DNA of 64,000 nt from Paenibacillus terrigena DSM 21567 (GTDB lineage Bacteria; Bacillota; Bacilli; Paenibacillales; Paenibacillaceae). The stretch lies in the NCBI RefSeq assembly GCF_000374845.1, contig NZ_KB895413.1, forward strand, positions 186,001-250,000. The letters are read 5' to 3'. The notes beneath the pieces were generated by a model, which did not search any database, was not told the DNA's origin, and saw nothing but the letters and a program-made list of their open reading frames with translations. Positions 1 through 10,958 of the stretch are shown one piece after another; position 1 is the first letter of the stretch, and each line of letters opens with the position of its first letter. The position numbers and the translations under genes were made by a program.

Positions 1-2
1 AC

Positions 3-1904
<1,902 letters not shown>

Positions 1905-1923
1905 GTAAGATCATATCAGGAAA

Positions 1924-1966
1924 GGCCGATAGGAGCCATGGAAGTGGCATCTTATCGGTCTTTTTT
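1924..1966 (+). terminator. Rho-independent terminator of metG
   Basis: An 8-bp stem (GGCCGATA with TATCGGTC, one G-T pair) is followed directly by six T residues. It sits 20 bases after the metG stop. Confidence 0.85.
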
Positions 1967-2066
1967 GCACGGAAGGCAGAGGTATGAAGGGGATTCATAG
2001 TGGTGAGATTAAAAGTACCTGAATCGCTTCGGGGCCAATGCACTACTTTGTGGTGTTATTTAGGTG

Positions 2067-2118
2067 TTGACAGGTTTCATGAAACTCCTTATAATCCTAA
2101 CAGTAATGTTTACGATTA
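2067..2118 (+). promoter_or_regulatory. Sigma-A promoter of the metal-uptake operon with overlapping dyad
   Basis: TTGACA at 2067-2072 and TATAAT at 2090-2095 are separated by 17 bases, a perfect sigma-A promoter. A dyad, TAATCCTAA (2092-2100) and TTACGATTA (2110-2118), overlaps the -10 and the expected start of transcription. The half-sites resemble a Zur-type AATCGTAA half-site, but the spacing is longer than the usual Zur box, so the regulator (Zur or MntR) is not settled. Confidence 0.75.
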
Positions 2119-2146
2119 AGAGTAAAGCCTTGGGAGGGGATTGACG

Positions 2147-3136
2147 ATGAAATCGATGCGTAAATATATGATTGGGGCAGTCATAATGATCTTTGCGATC
2201 ATGCTTACTGCATGCGAACAGAATAATGCCATAAAGCTGGAAGAGGGGAAAATAAATGTCGTTACGACGATTTTCCCGATTTATGATTTTGCCAAGCAAA
2301 TTGGGGGCGATCATGCCAATGTGATGAATCTGATTCCGACAGGCGTCGAACCGCATGATTGGACACCGAAAAGTCAAGAAATCTCGGTAACATCCAAAGC
2401 GCAGCTGCTGCTCTATAATGGTGCAGGTCTTGAAGGCTGGATTCCGAATTTCCTGCAAGGGCTGGGAAAAGACACACCGTTAAAAACGGTTGAAGTAAGT
2501 CATGGGATTGACATGATTCATGCTGAGGGCGATGACGGGCATCACCATGGCGAGGAAGCGGGCAATAAAGACGAGCACGATCATGGCAGCGATGGAGCAC
2601 ACGGTGATGATATGTATCTGGACCCGCACACGTGGGTAAGTCCAAAATCAGCACTCATCATGGCGAAGAATATCAAGGATAGCTTCATTGCAGTGGATGC
2701 TGCGAATCAAGCGGACTATGAAGCGAATTATGCGAAGTTAGAGAAGAAGCTGCAAGATCTGGACTCGAAGTTCGAGATAGAACTTGCGAAGACGAGCAAG
2801 AAAGAGATTGTCGTATCGCACCAAGCGTTCGGATACTTGGCTCGCGACTACGGTCTCACGCAAAAAGCCGTGATGGGATTGTCACCGGAAGCAGAACCGC
2901 GCAGTCAAGACATTATTGAATTAACGAAATATGTGAAAGAACATAACGTGAAATATATTTTCTTCGAAGAATTGGTATCGGATCAGATTGCGAAGATGCT
3001 AGCGAGTGAAGCGAAGGTTGAGACATTGGTATTGAATCCAATCGAAGGCCTAACACCGGAGCAGGACAAATCTGGTGAAAATTATGTTACATTGATGGAA
3101 CGCAATTTGCAAAATTTAGTTAAGGCTTTACAATAG
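2147..3136 (+). CDS. znuA: Zinc/manganese ABC transporter substrate-binding lipoprotein
   Basis: Cluster 9 (ZnuA/AdcA/MntA) metal-binding lipoprotein that captures divalent metal outside the membrane and hands it to the permease. The N-terminal signal ends in a lipobox, LTAC, with the lipidated Cys near residue 24. A His/Asp/Glu-rich loop (around 2540-2610, several HH and DH clusters) is typical of zinc-specific members. 329 aa from ATG 2147, which lies 7 bases after a GGGAGGGG ribosome site; a TTG at 2141 is too close. First gene of an operon with an ATPase, a permease, a CcdA protein and MntR. Zinc is favoured by the loop, manganese by the regulator. Confidence 0.9.
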   Translation: MKSMRKYMIGAVIMIFAIMLTACEQNNAIKLEEGKINVVTTIFPIYDFAKQIGGDHANVMNLIPTGVEPHDWTPKSQEISVTSKAQLLLYNGAGLEGWIPNFLQGLGKDTPLKTVEVSHGIDMIHAEGDDGHHHGEEAGNKDEHDHGSDGAHGDDMYLDPHTWVSPKSALIMAKNIKDSFIAVDAANQADYEANYAKLEKKLQDLDSKFEIELAKTSKKEIVVSHQAFGYLARDYGLTQKAVMGLSPEAEPRSQDIIELTKYVKEHNVKYIFFEELVSDQIAKMLASEAKVETLVLNPIEGLTPEQDKSGENYVTLMERNLQNLVKALQ

Positions 3137-3165
3137 AGTGAGAACAAGTAAAGGGGAATGCGATA

Positions 3166-3945
3166 ATGACGATTGAATCATCTACGAATGCACGGTGCCA
3201 TCAAGATGTGATTCGGCTCGAGCATGTCTCATTTGACTATCAAGATCAATCGGTCATTCGTGATTTGAATTTTGCTGTACAGCAGCGGGATTTCGTCGGG
3301 CTCATCGGTTCTAATGGTGCAGGGAAGTCAACGTTAATGCGAATGATTGTAGGTCTCTTGAAGCCAAAGAGCGGCCGCATCGAGTTATTCGGAGAACCTA
3401 TAGAGCAATTTAACGGCTGGCAGCGAATCGGTTATGTACCACAGAAAAATTCATTTAACCCTCTATTTCCAGCAACCGTTCGTGAGGTTGTCCAATCTGG
3501 GGTGTATGGGAAGCGGAATGTTGCGAGACGGATTCAGAAGGAAGATATTCAGAAATGTACGGATGCCATGGATGTGATGCGGATTGCAGATCTCGCGTCC
3601 AAACGGATCGGGCAACTCTCAGGCGGACAACAACAGCGGGTTTTCTTGGCTCGCGCCCTTATTAATAATCCGGAACTGCTTATCTTGGATGAACCGACTG
3701 TAGGGATTGATATTGAGACACAGCATGATTTCTTCCAGCTCGTACAGCACATGCATCAGCATCATCGCATGACGTTCCTGATGGTATCTCATGACATGGA
3801 TATGATTGAATCCTACTTGGGACAAGAACCTGCACAGCAGAGTGGCAAATTAAAGTTCTTTGTGAAGCACTCCCATGAGATTGAGAACTGCGAGGCTGTG
3901 AATCTATCGCATACACTCACGGTTCGAGAGACAGAATCACTTTAA
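3166..3945 (+). CDS. znuC: Zinc/manganese ABC transporter ATPase
   Basis: Cytoplasmic ATPase driving metal import with the permease encoded next. Walker A GSNGAGKST is at residues 48-56, the ABC signature LSGGQQQR near 151-158, and Walker B LLILDEPT near 171-178, followed by an H-loop (VSHD). Length 259 aa is normal; the last about 40 residues form a polar extension after the core. The start ATG 3166 has an AAAGGGG site upstream. It follows the binding protein by 29 bases and precedes the permease by 15, so the three genes are one transcript. Confidence 0.93.
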   Translation: MTIESSTNARCHQDVIRLEHVSFDYQDQSVIRDLNFAVQQRDFVGLIGSNGAGKSTLMRMIVGLLKPKSGRIELFGEPIEQFNGWQRIGYVPQKNSFNPLFPATVREVVQSGVYGKRNVARRIQKEDIQKCTDAMDVMRIADLASKRIGQLSGGQQQRVFLARALINNPELLILDEPTVGIDIETQHDFFQLVQHMHQHHRMTFLMVSHDMDMIESYLGQEPAQQSGKLKFFVKHSHEIENCEAVNLSHTLTVRETESL

Positions 3946-3960
3946 AGGGGACGAACGGAA

Positions 3961-4776
3961 TTGAATATGATTATAGAGTTAATGACAAGCGGTTTCTTCT
4001 TGAAGGCGTTCGTCGGAGGCGTTCTCATCGCGGTGGTTGCACCGCTGATGGGAACTTTTCTCGTGTTAAGACGGCTATCCATGATCGGGGATACGCTTGC
4101 GCATGTGACGATTGCCGGTGTTGCACTGGGGTTCCTGCTGCAGGTCTATCCGTTAGCCGTCGGATTGATCTTCGCATTGCTCGCTTCGTTTGCGATTGAG
4201 CGGCTGCGTAAAGCTTATAAGACCTATGCTGAGCTGTCCATCGCGATTATTATGTCGGGTGGGGTTGCGCTGGCATCGCTCTTCTTCACGCTAGGTAAGA
4301 ACTTTAACTTGAACGTGACAAGTTACTTGTTCGGTAGCATCTATACATTAACTGATCTTGATATTTATGTGGTCGCAATCGTTGCGGTTATCGTCCTCAT
4401 CGTCGTTGCGGTGTTCTGGAAGGAGCTGTTCCTGCTCACGTTCGATGAAGATGCAGCAGCAGTATCGGGCCTGCCTGTCCGTGCATTGAACATCATGATT
4501 ACAGTCCTTACGGCACTGATTATTAGTGTGTCCATCAAAATTGTCGGTGCGCTGCTTATCTCCGCATTGCTTACGATTCCAGTGGCGTGCAGCTTGTTGA
4601 TTGCACGCGGGTTCCGTCAATCGATTATTTTCTCTGTGATCATAGCTGAAATTGCGGCGATAGCCGGTCTCTTGGTCGCCGGGGTATGGAGTCTCGCACC
4701 GGGGGCGACGATTGTATTGATCTTAATTACGATTCTCATCGTGACCATGACGGTAAAGCGTGGTCTTAAAATTTAG
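3961..4776 (+). CDS. znuB: Zinc/manganese ABC transporter permease (ABC-3 family)
   Basis: Integral membrane permease, 271 aa, with about eight hydrophobic segments spread over its length and the conserved early segment GTFLVLRRLSMIGDTLAH typical of ABC-3 metal permeases. Translation probably starts at TTG 3961, ten bases after an AAGGGG site; ATG 3967 is an alternative two codons later. It is the channel through which metal captured by the lipoprotein is moved at the expense of ATP. Confidence 0.92.
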   Translation: MNMIIELMTSGFFLKAFVGGVLIAVVAPLMGTFLVLRRLSMIGDTLAHVTIAGVALGFLLQVYPLAVGLIFALLASFAIERLRKAYKTYAELSIAIIMSGGVALASLFFTLGKNFNLNVTSYLFGSIYTLTDLDIYVVAIVAVIVLIVVAVFWKELFLLTFDEDAAAVSGLPVRALNIMITVLTALIISVSIKIVGALLISALLTIPVACSLLIARGFRQSIIFSVIIAEIAAIAGLLVAGVWSLAPGATIVLILITILIVTMTVKRGLKI

Positions 4777-4790
4777 GAGGACGATTCTAC

Positions 4791-5495
4791 ATGAGCGTAT
4801 GGATTGCATTCTGGGCGGGGCTGGCTTCCTTTATCTCGCCCTGCTGTTTACCGCTATATCCTTCTTACATATCATTCATAACAGGTGTGTCCGTCAATCG
4901 TCTGAAGACAGAACAGAACACACGTGAAGTACGGATGCGCGTCATGTCGCATACGTTCTTTTTCGTATTAGGGTTTTCGGTTGTTTTTTATGCGCTAAGT
5001 TATGGTGCGAGTTTAGTAGGGGACTTATTTGTAGATTATAAAGATTTAATTCGTCAGATTTCCGCGATATTAATTCTAGTGATGGGGTTATTCCTCGTCG
5101 GATTATTCCAGCCGCAATTCCTGATGAAAGAACGGAAATTTCAGTTCAAATTTAAGCCGGCTGGTTATATTGGTTCCTTCGTATTCGGTATCGGATTCTC
5201 TGCGGGTTGGTCCCCGTGTGTAGGGCCGATTCTGACGGCGATCATTGGACTTGCTGCTACGGAACCAAATGCATGGCTGCGCCTGATTACAGCGTACACC
5301 ATCGGTTTTGCCGTACCATTCTTTATATTTGCATTCTTCATCGGCTCGACGCGTTGGATTCTGAAGTATTCGAACCGTCTGATGAAGATCGGCGGCGTGA
5401 TCATGATTTTGATGGCAATCCTCTTATTTACGGATCAGATGAGTCGAATTACGATCTGGCTGCAGTCCATTACGCCAAGTTGGTTGAAGTTCTAA
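4791..5495 (+). CDS. ccdA: CcdA/DsbD-family thiol-disulfide transmembrane protein
   Basis: Six-helix membrane protein of the CcdA family, which passes reducing equivalents from cytoplasmic thioredoxin across the membrane. Cys18-Cys19 (SPCCLP) and a Cys near 142 (GWSPCVGP), each next to Pro, are the redox residues expected in transmembrane helices 1 and 4. ATG 4791 follows a strong TAGGAGG site, 14 bases after the permease stop. Its usual role is cytochrome c maturation or spore-coat and cortex thiol reduction; its place between a metal permease and MntR is less usual and may mean it keeps metal-site or lipoprotein thiols reduced (inference). Confidence 0.9.
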   Translation: MSVWIAFWAGLASFISPCCLPLYPSYISFITGVSVNRLKTEQNTREVRMRVMSHTFFFVLGFSVVFYALSYGASLVGDLFVDYKDLIRQISAILILVMGLFLVGLFQPQFLMKERKFQFKFKPAGYIGSFVFGIGFSAGWSPCVGPILTAIIGLAATEPNAWLRLITAYTIGFAVPFFIFAFFIGSTRWILKYSNRLMKIGGVIMILMAILLFTDQMSRITIWLQSITPSWLKF

Positions 5496-5587
5496 AGTCG
5501 TGAATGTTCGGACAGACTTGCATTTGGTCCTGTAAAACATGTATCATATTGAAGTACAATTTATAATGTTGGAAAAGAGGGGAACCA

Positions 5588-6013
5588 ATGCCTACACCGA
5601 GCATGGAGGACTATTTGGAGCGAATTTACAAACTGATTGACGAAAAGGGCTATGCACGGGTATCTGACATCGCAGAAGGTCTTGAAGTTCATCCCTCCTC
5701 AGTGACGAAAATGATTCAAAAGCTCGATAAAGATAATTACCTCATATATGAGAAATACCGTGGCTTGATCCTTACGAACAAAGGGAAGAAGATGGGAAAA
5801 CGTCTCGTTGAACGTCATCATTTGTTGGAGGATTTCTTAACGATCATTGGTGTTCAGCATGAGAATATCTATACGGATGTCGAAGGGATTGAACATCACT
5901 TGAGCTGGGATTCGATTACTTGCATCGAGACATTGGTCGAATACTTCAAGCGTGATCCCGAGCGGTTACGTCATTTGCAAGAAATACATCACGAGTTGAA
6001 TAACGAATCCTAA
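5588..6013 (+). CDS. mntR: Manganese-responsive transcriptional regulator
   Basis: DtxR/MntR family regulator, 141 aa, the short form without an SH3-like tail. The N-terminal winged helix (residues about 5-65, starting [12 protein letters not shown]) is followed by the dimerisation helices carrying the metal ligands Asp, Glu and His (…GIEHHLSW, …EIHHE). It normally represses manganese import genes when Mn(II) is plentiful. It lies 92 bases after ccdA, with its own possible promoter, TTGCAT (5518) and TATCAT (5542), 18 bases apart. Start ATG 5588 follows AAGAGGGG. Confidence 0.93.
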   Translation: MPTPSMEDYLERIYKLIDEKGYARVSDIAEGLEVHPSSVTKMIQKLDKDNYLIYEKYRGLILTNKGKKMGKRLVERHHLLEDFLTIIGVQHENIYTDVEGIEHHLSWDSITCIETLVEYFKRDPERLRHLQEIHHELNNES

Positions 6014-6048
6014 TCGTAATGATATTGATTCGCACGCGTTAGAAGAAG

Positions 6049-6079
6049 CGTCCATTCCTTTCTGGAATGGGCGTTTTTT
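6049..6079 (+). terminator. Rho-independent terminator of mntR
   Basis: A 10-bp stem (CGTCCATTCC with GGAATGGGCG, one G-T pair) with a 5-base loop, followed by six T residues. Confidence 0.9.
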
Positions 6080-6137
6080 AGCTTTATTGATGATGAATTT
6101 AGTCATTTTCCCGCTTATCGCAACTTTGTGGGTTTTT

Positions 6138-6166
6138 TTGCTGTCTATTACATGGACGATTATAAT
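6138..6166 (+). promoter_or_regulatory. Sigma-A type promoter of the GHL10 gene
   Basis: TTGCTG (6138-6143) and TATAAT (6161-6166) are 17 bases apart, 31 bases before the start codon of the next gene. Confidence 0.65.
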
Positions 6167-6196
6167 AGAAAGATGACTAGAAACAGGAGGTAGAGA

Positions 6197-7765
6197 ATGA
6201 AGTTTAGTAGAATGATTCTTGTTGCACTGATTATGTTACTTATGATCCCATCATGGACAGCTTTCGCTGCGGGTCAGACGAAAGAAATAGCCCTGTTCCT
6301 AAATGACCGACGCATCGCAACGGATGTGCCGCCTTACTTGACGCCGCGTACGAATGTGACGATGGTGCCTTTGCGTGTCATTAGCGAATCGCTTGGCGCG
6401 ACGGTAGATTGGAAGGATAGAACGGCGACAATCTATCAGAACAATAATACGTTGATTTTACGAGAGAAGAATCGAGTTGCGAATGTAAATGGCAATGAGG
6501 TGAAGCTGGATGAAGCGGTAGCGATTCGAGATTCCCGCGTTCTCGTTCCACTGCGATTTGTAGCTGAGAATTTAGGCGTAACGGTCGTATGGGATGGCGT
6601 CACCCGTACCATTACGATGACTTCTTCAAATGATAATAATGATAATAATGATACATACCCGAATCAGGACTTACGTGGCGCTTGGGTGTCCACCGTTTAT
6701 AATTTGGATTGGCCTTCGAAGGCAGGTCTTCAAGTTGAGCAGCAGAAGGCTGAGTTTACGAAATTGCTAGATGATCTGAAAGGGATGGGCATGAATGCAG
6801 TATTCGTACAGGTGCGTGCTGCATCAGACGCATTCTATCCATCGAAGCTTGTACCATGGTCCAAATATTTAACGGGGGTACAAGGGAAAGACCCTGGGTA
6901 TGATCCACTTGCTTTTATGATCGAGGAGACACATGCGAGAGGAATGGAATTCCATGCATGGTTTAACCCGTTCCGGGTCAGTGTGGACAGCAAAATAGAG
7001 AGTCTCTCGGCTGACAATCCAGCGGTTCAGCATCCGGATTGGGTCGTGCGCCATCAAGGCAAGCTGATGTTCGATCCTGGTATCCCGGCAGCCCGTGAGC
7101 ACATTCTTCAAGCGATCATGGAAGTTGTGAACAATTACGATATTGATGGCGTTCACTTGGATGATTATTTCTATCCTTACGGTCAGGATAAAGAGCCTTT
7201 CGCAGATGATGCAAGTTATGCAGCATATAATAATGGGCAATTCAACAATAAGGGTGATTGGCGCCGGGATAATGTGAATCAGTTCGTGCGAACCCTCGGT
7301 GAACAAATTCATCAAGCCAAACGTCATGTCAAATATGGAATCAGCCCATTTGGTGTGTGGCGTAACAGCAAGCTCGATCCAACAGGCTCAGCGACGAATG
7401 CAGGTGTGAATAGCTATGATGATCTATATGCCGACACAAGAGCATGGATTCAGAACGGTTGGATTGATTATATTGCCCCTCAAATCTATTGGAACAATGG
7501 GACGAAGGCTGCGCCATACGATAAGTTAGTGGATTGGTGGGTCAACGAGACGAAGGGTACCGGTGTCAAGCTCTATGTTGGCCACGCTGCCTATAAGTTA
7601 GGGACGACGGAAGCGGGATGGTCTAGCAGTAATACGATCATCGAACAGCTGGATTATAACCGTCAAAACGGCGGCGTTGAAGGAAGTCTATTCTTCCGAG
7701 CGAAGACCCTTCAATCGAATGTGCTTGGCATTGCAGATCGGTTACAAGCCTACTATTCTCGTTAA
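6197..7765 (+). CDS. Secreted GHL10 (DUF187) glycosidase-like protein with copper-amine-oxidase-type stalk domain
   Basis: 522 aa. A signal peptide (residues 1-24, ending AFA) precedes a 'copper amine oxidase N-terminal' domain (about 30-145, with the typical VPLRVISE and VPLRFVAE repeats), common in Paenibacillus secreted proteins. A low-complexity Asn/Asp linker leads into a GHL10 TIM-barrel (about 157-470: LRGAWVSTVYNLDWPS, GVHLDDYFYPY), related to B. subtilis YngK. Such proteins are thought to act on cell-wall or extracellular glycans; the substrate is unknown. The start ATG has a strong AGGAGG site. Single-gene unit with its own promoter. Confidence 0.9.
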   Translation: MKFSRMILVALIMLLMIPSWTAFAAGQTKEIALFLNDRRIATDVPPYLTPRTNVTMVPLRVISESLGATVDWKDRTATIYQNNNTLILREKNRVANVNGNEVKLDEAVAIRDSRVLVPLRFVAENLGVTVVWDGVTRTITMTSSNDNNDNNDTYPNQDLRGAWVSTVYNLDWPSKAGLQVEQQKAEFTKLLDDLKGMGMNAVFVQVRAASDAFYPSKLVPWSKYLTGVQGKDPGYDPLAFMIEETHARGMEFHAWFNPFRVSVDSKIESLSADNPAVQHPDWVVRHQGKLMFDPGIPAAREHILQAIMEVVNNYDIDGVHLDDYFYPYGQDKEPFADDASYAAYNNGQFNNKGDWRRDNVNQFVRTLGEQIHQAKRHVKYGISPFGVWRNSKLDPTGSATNAGVNSYDDLYADTRAWIQNGWIDYIAPQIYWNNGTKAAPYDKLVDWWVNETKGTGVKLYVGHAAYKLGTTEAGWSSSNTIIEQLDYNRQNGGVEGSLFFRAKTLQSNVLGIADRLQAYYSR

Positions 7766-7838
7766 CATAGTGACAACCACCTCCGGCATATACATAGAGT
7801 AGAAGACCTATGTCAGTTGCCACGGAGGGGGTGGGCGG

Positions 7839-8813
7839 ATGCTAGTGAATGCGGTGTTTGAAGGCGGCGGAGTCAGAGGGATTTCGCTGGCAGGGGCGGT
7901 GCGTGCAGCCGAGGATCATGGGGTGACCTTTCATCGAGTAGCAGGTTCATCGTCAGGTTCGATCGTAGCCTCATTAATCGCAGCGGGGTATACAGCAGAG
8001 GAGATGCGTGAGATCATCATGAGCACACCCTTCACCTCCTTTTTGAAGCGCGCCCCTATCTTTAATATCAAAGTTATTGGACCGATTACACGTGTTTTGT
8101 TGAAAAAAGGGTTATATTCGGGTGAAGCCCTGGAGACCTGGATTCGGAAACTGCTGCTGAAGAAAAATATTAGAACCTTCGGAGACATTGCCCCAGAAAA
8201 GCTTCGTATTATTGCTTCAGATATCTCTAATGGCAGGCTGCTGGTGCTCCCGGACGATATTGAGCTCTATGGTATTGATCCGAACAAGTTCGAAATCGCC
8301 AAGGCGGTTCGGATGAGCACCAGCATTCCTTATTTTTTCGACCCAGTCATGATCCGGAGTTGGAACGTACAAGGCGGTTCTAAGCCATTCTCCAAGCAGT
8401 TTTCTTACATCGTGGATGGCGGGTTGCTCAGTAATTTCCCACTCTGGTTATTCGAGAAAGATCGTAATCCAAGAACCAAGCAGTTGATTCCGACCATTGG
8501 ATTTCAGATGGTGGGGAAGCAAGATCAACAGCCGCATTCGATTAGAGGGCCATTTACGATGTTCGAAGCAATGTTCGAGACGATGATGTCTGCGCATGAT
8601 GAACGGTATATCGAACAGCATAATCGATATCGGACCATTAAGATTCCTACGCTCGGTATCCGAAATACGCAATTTGAGATTTCGACGGAGCAAAGTACTA
8701 GTTTATATGATTCAGGCTTACTTGCGGGAACGCAATTTTTTGAACGATGGACCTATGAAGGGTATGAGGTTCAATTTAAGAAGTTCCAAGCGGAAATGTC
8801 GTGGAAGAAATGA
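7839..8813 (+). CDS. Patatin-like phospholipase
   Basis: 324 aa protein of the bacterial patatin family, hydrolases with a Ser-Asp dyad acting on lipid acyl esters. The oxyanion-hole loop GGGVRG is at residues 9-14, the nucleophile motif GSSSG at 36-40 (Ser38), and the catalytic Asp is in DGG near residue 192. There is no signal peptide, so it is probably cytoplasmic or membrane-associated. ATG 7839 follows a GGAGGGGG site. It is last on the + strand before a two-way terminator and faces the minus-strand genes. Confidence 0.9.
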   Translation: MLVNAVFEGGGVRGISLAGAVRAAEDHGVTFHRVAGSSSGSIVASLIAAGYTAEEMREIIMSTPFTSFLKRAPIFNIKVIGPITRVLLKKGLYSGEALETWIRKLLLKKNIRTFGDIAPEKLRIIASDISNGRLLVLPDDIELYGIDPNKFEIAKAVRMSTSIPYFFDPVMIRSWNVQGGSKPFSKQFSYIVDGGLLSNFPLWLFEKDRNPRTKQLIPTIGFQMVGKQDQQPHSIRGPFTMFEAMFETMMSAHDERYIEQHNRYRTIKIPTLGIRNTQFEISTEQSTSLYDSGLLAGTQFFERWTYEGYEVQFKKFQAEMSWKK

Positions 8814-8860
8814 AAAAAAGAAGCTCCTTGTCTGCTGCATGCAGATGAGGAGCTTTCTTT
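8814..8860. terminator. Bidirectional terminator between convergent genes
   Basis: AAGCTCCT (8821-8828) pairs with AGGAGCTT (8848-8855), and TCTGC (8831-8835) with GCAGA (8841-8845). A-rich on the left and T-rich on the right, it can end both the patatin transcript and the minus-strand transcript from yqhQ. Confidence 0.85.
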
Positions 8861-8864
8861 GAGT

Positions 8865-9170
8865 TTAGTGGAACCGAGGAATGTTATCATCACCGTCATC
8901 TTTACCTTTGGATCCTTCAATCACGCGGAAAGGAACGGTCTTACGTTTTGGTTTATGCGACTTCGCATACTTCGCTTCTGTCCGCTGAGATACCTTAATC
9001 TTCGGTGCTTTCCGATAGCGTCCTGGCGGGAATTTCAGGAGCAGGAACACAATTCCGAATACGATTACGGGTATGAGCAGCCTGTATTCGCCTTTGGCAA
9101 TAGAATACACTACGCCGAGCGCCGCTAAAGCCATGATGACAATAAAGGAAATTCGATGCCGATTCACCAT
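8865..9170 (-). CDS. Small membrane protein of unknown function
   Basis: 101 aa. Two hydrophobic segments (about 8-24 and 30-45) are followed by a highly basic, then acidic, cytoplasmic tail. I do not recognise the family. It starts with ATG after a GAGAGGATG site and lies 24 bases downstream of yqhQ on the same strand, so it is probably co-transcribed with it. Confidence 0.75.
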   Translation of the reverse strand: MVNRHRISFIVIMALAALGVVYSIAKGEYRLLIPVIVFGIVFLLLKFPPGRYRKAPKIKVSQRTEAKYAKSHKPKRKTVPFRVIEGSKGKDDGDDNIPRFH

Positions 9171-9194
9171 ACTACATCATCCTCTCGAAATGAA

Positions 9195-10142
9195 TTACCC
9201 TTTAGAGATTTGCTGATCAAGCTCTCTCATTCGATTGAAGGAAGCGATTGATACTTCGACTTGGTCATCTGTCGGTTCTTTTGTCGTTAACAGCTGCAGC
9301 CATAGGCCCGGATAACCGAGGTATCTGAGCACTGGCGTGTCACGAAGCATGTTCGTGAAGCGGAGCGCTTCATACGATACACCAAGTACGACTGGCAGGA
9401 GCAGGAGACGTTGAATGATTCGTTCGGTTAAATTATCCCAGTTGAAGAAGGAATAGATTATAACACCAATAATGACCGATAAAATAATGAAACTGCTTCC
9501 GCAACGGTAGTGCAGCGTGTTGAAACGTTGGACGTTGGCAACCGTCAGTTCTAGACCTGCTTCATGGGCGCTGATCACTTTGTGTTCTGCACCATGGTAC
9601 TGGAACAGCCGCTTCACTGGCGGCGTAAGGGAGATCGCCCACAAATAAATTAAGAGTAAAATGATTTTGATAATGCCTTCAATAAGGTTGTGTAATATTT
9701 TATTATCGAATGCTTTTCCAAAGAGCAGATTTTCAATAAAAACTGGAACTAAAGTTAGAACAACTTTTCCAAAGATGAATGCAATGATACCTGCGACTGC
9801 AACCCCGACGATCATCGCCAAGTTAAACCCGGAATTCTCCTTTTCCTTGAGCTTGGCCTTCTCTTCCGGATCATCCACTTCGTCTTCGGCATACATCTCG
9901 GCAGAGAAGTTCAAATGCTGCGAGCCCTTTGCACTGGAATCAACGATCCCCACGATACCACGGATAAAGGGGACTCTCTTAAGGGCGCTGACCCAAGGTT
10001 TATCATTTTTCGGTACTTCATAAAATGTTATTTCGTTATTCTTGCGCCGAACCGCTGTCACATTGACATTTTTACCGCCAAACATGACGCCTTCGAGCAC
10101 AGCTTGTCCACCGTATACAGCGGCTTTCTGGTTATTCGACAA
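9195..10142 (-). CDS. yqhQ: DUF1385 membrane protein YqhQ
   Basis: Conserved Firmicute membrane protein of unknown function. The N-terminal signature VYGGQAVLEGVMFGG and the central FQYHGAEHKVISAHEAG with nearby CGSSF are hallmarks of the family; several hydrophobic segments lie between. I place the start at TTG 10142 (reading MSNNQKAAVYGG), six bases after AAGGAAGGTG; an upstream TTG at 10178 would add 12 residues but has no ribosome site. 315 aa from the chosen start. In Bacillus this gene also lies beside yqhR and aroQ, divergently, as here. Confidence 0.9.
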   Translation of the reverse strand: MSNNQKAAVYGGQAVLEGVMFGGKNVNVTAVRRKNNEITFYEVPKNDKPWVSALKRVPFIRGIVGIVDSSAKGSQHLNFSAEMYAEDEVDDPEEKAKLKEKENSGFNLAMIVGVAVAGIIAFIFGKVVLTLVPVFIENLLFGKAFDNKILHNLIEGIIKIILLLIYLWAISLTPPVKRLFQYHGAEHKVISAHEAGLELTVANVQRFNTLHYRCGSSFIILSVIIGVIIYSFFNWDNLTERIIQRLLLLPVVLGVSYEALRFTNMLRDTPVLRYLGYPGLWLQLLTTKEPTDDQVEVSIASFNRMRELDQQISKG

Positions 10143-10309
10143 CGAGTTCACCTTCCTTAGTATATTCAAATCGTACAAGTCGTGATCATCATCACACTAC
10201 AATAACGGATTCCTTCCTATTGTAACGAATTTAACGTTGAAATTCCACTTGTTTACGATTCCAGCAATTGCACATACTAGCGAACATATAAATGATGAAG
10301 GGAAGTTGA

Positions 10310-10870
10310 ATGCAGATGTTGCAACATGAAGAGCAGACGAGATCAACATTGACGAATCCGTTGCGGTTTGCCATCCAAATCGGTTTTTTTGCTGGATTGA
10401 TCTGGGGCGGCATTAGGTGGGTGTTTTACATATTTCAATTCACGACCATTACCCCAGGTTATTTGGCCGAGCCGTTCTATAAGCATTCGTATTTGATGAC
10501 CATGCGTGGTCAAATGGTGGGATGGGTCTATTTCATCCTATTGTCGATCCTAGCAACCATGATTTATACTTTCTGCTTGCGCAAATTGAAAGGCCCATGG
10601 CCTGGAATTGGCTATGGGATTGTCTGGTGGGTGATTCTTTATGGTTTTATTGGTCCTATGATGCATATGATGCCCATGCTTACAAAATTAAGCAGGACGA
10701 CGATTTTAACGGAGTTTTGTCTGTTTTTGATATGGGGGCTATTTATTGGATATACGGTAGCCGTGGAATACACGGATGAACGAGGAAGAGAACCGGGTCA
10801 TGCGAAGAAAGGTCAGGATCACCAAAACGTAGGTCATAACCCTCAACCTGAAGGAGCAACGAATTCGTAA
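10310..10870 (+). CDS. yqhR: YqhR family membrane protein
   Basis: 186 aa, four hydrophobic segments (about 18-42, 65-90, 100-122, 135-150), including a Met-rich run, MMHMMPM, between the third and fourth. The family is conserved next to yqhQ and aroQ in Bacillales; function unknown. ATG 10310 has GAAGGGA six bases upstream. The C-terminal 35 residues are polar and His/Asn-rich. Confidence 0.85.
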   Translation: MQMLQHEEQTRSTLTNPLRFAIQIGFFAGLIWGGIRWVFYIFQFTTITPGYLAEPFYKHSYLMTMRGQMVGWVYFILLSILATMIYTFCLRKLKGPWPGIGYGIVWWVILYGFIGPMMHMMPMLTKLSRTTILTEFCLFLIWGLFIGYTVAVEYTDERGREPGHAKKGQDHQNVGHNPQPEGATNS

Positions 10871-10958
10871 GAGACTGCTTCTCAAATTACCCCGACCTAT
10901 GGTAAAATATCGTGTGGTACACGTTCCACATTGTACATAAGACGGGTGATGAAATCGG

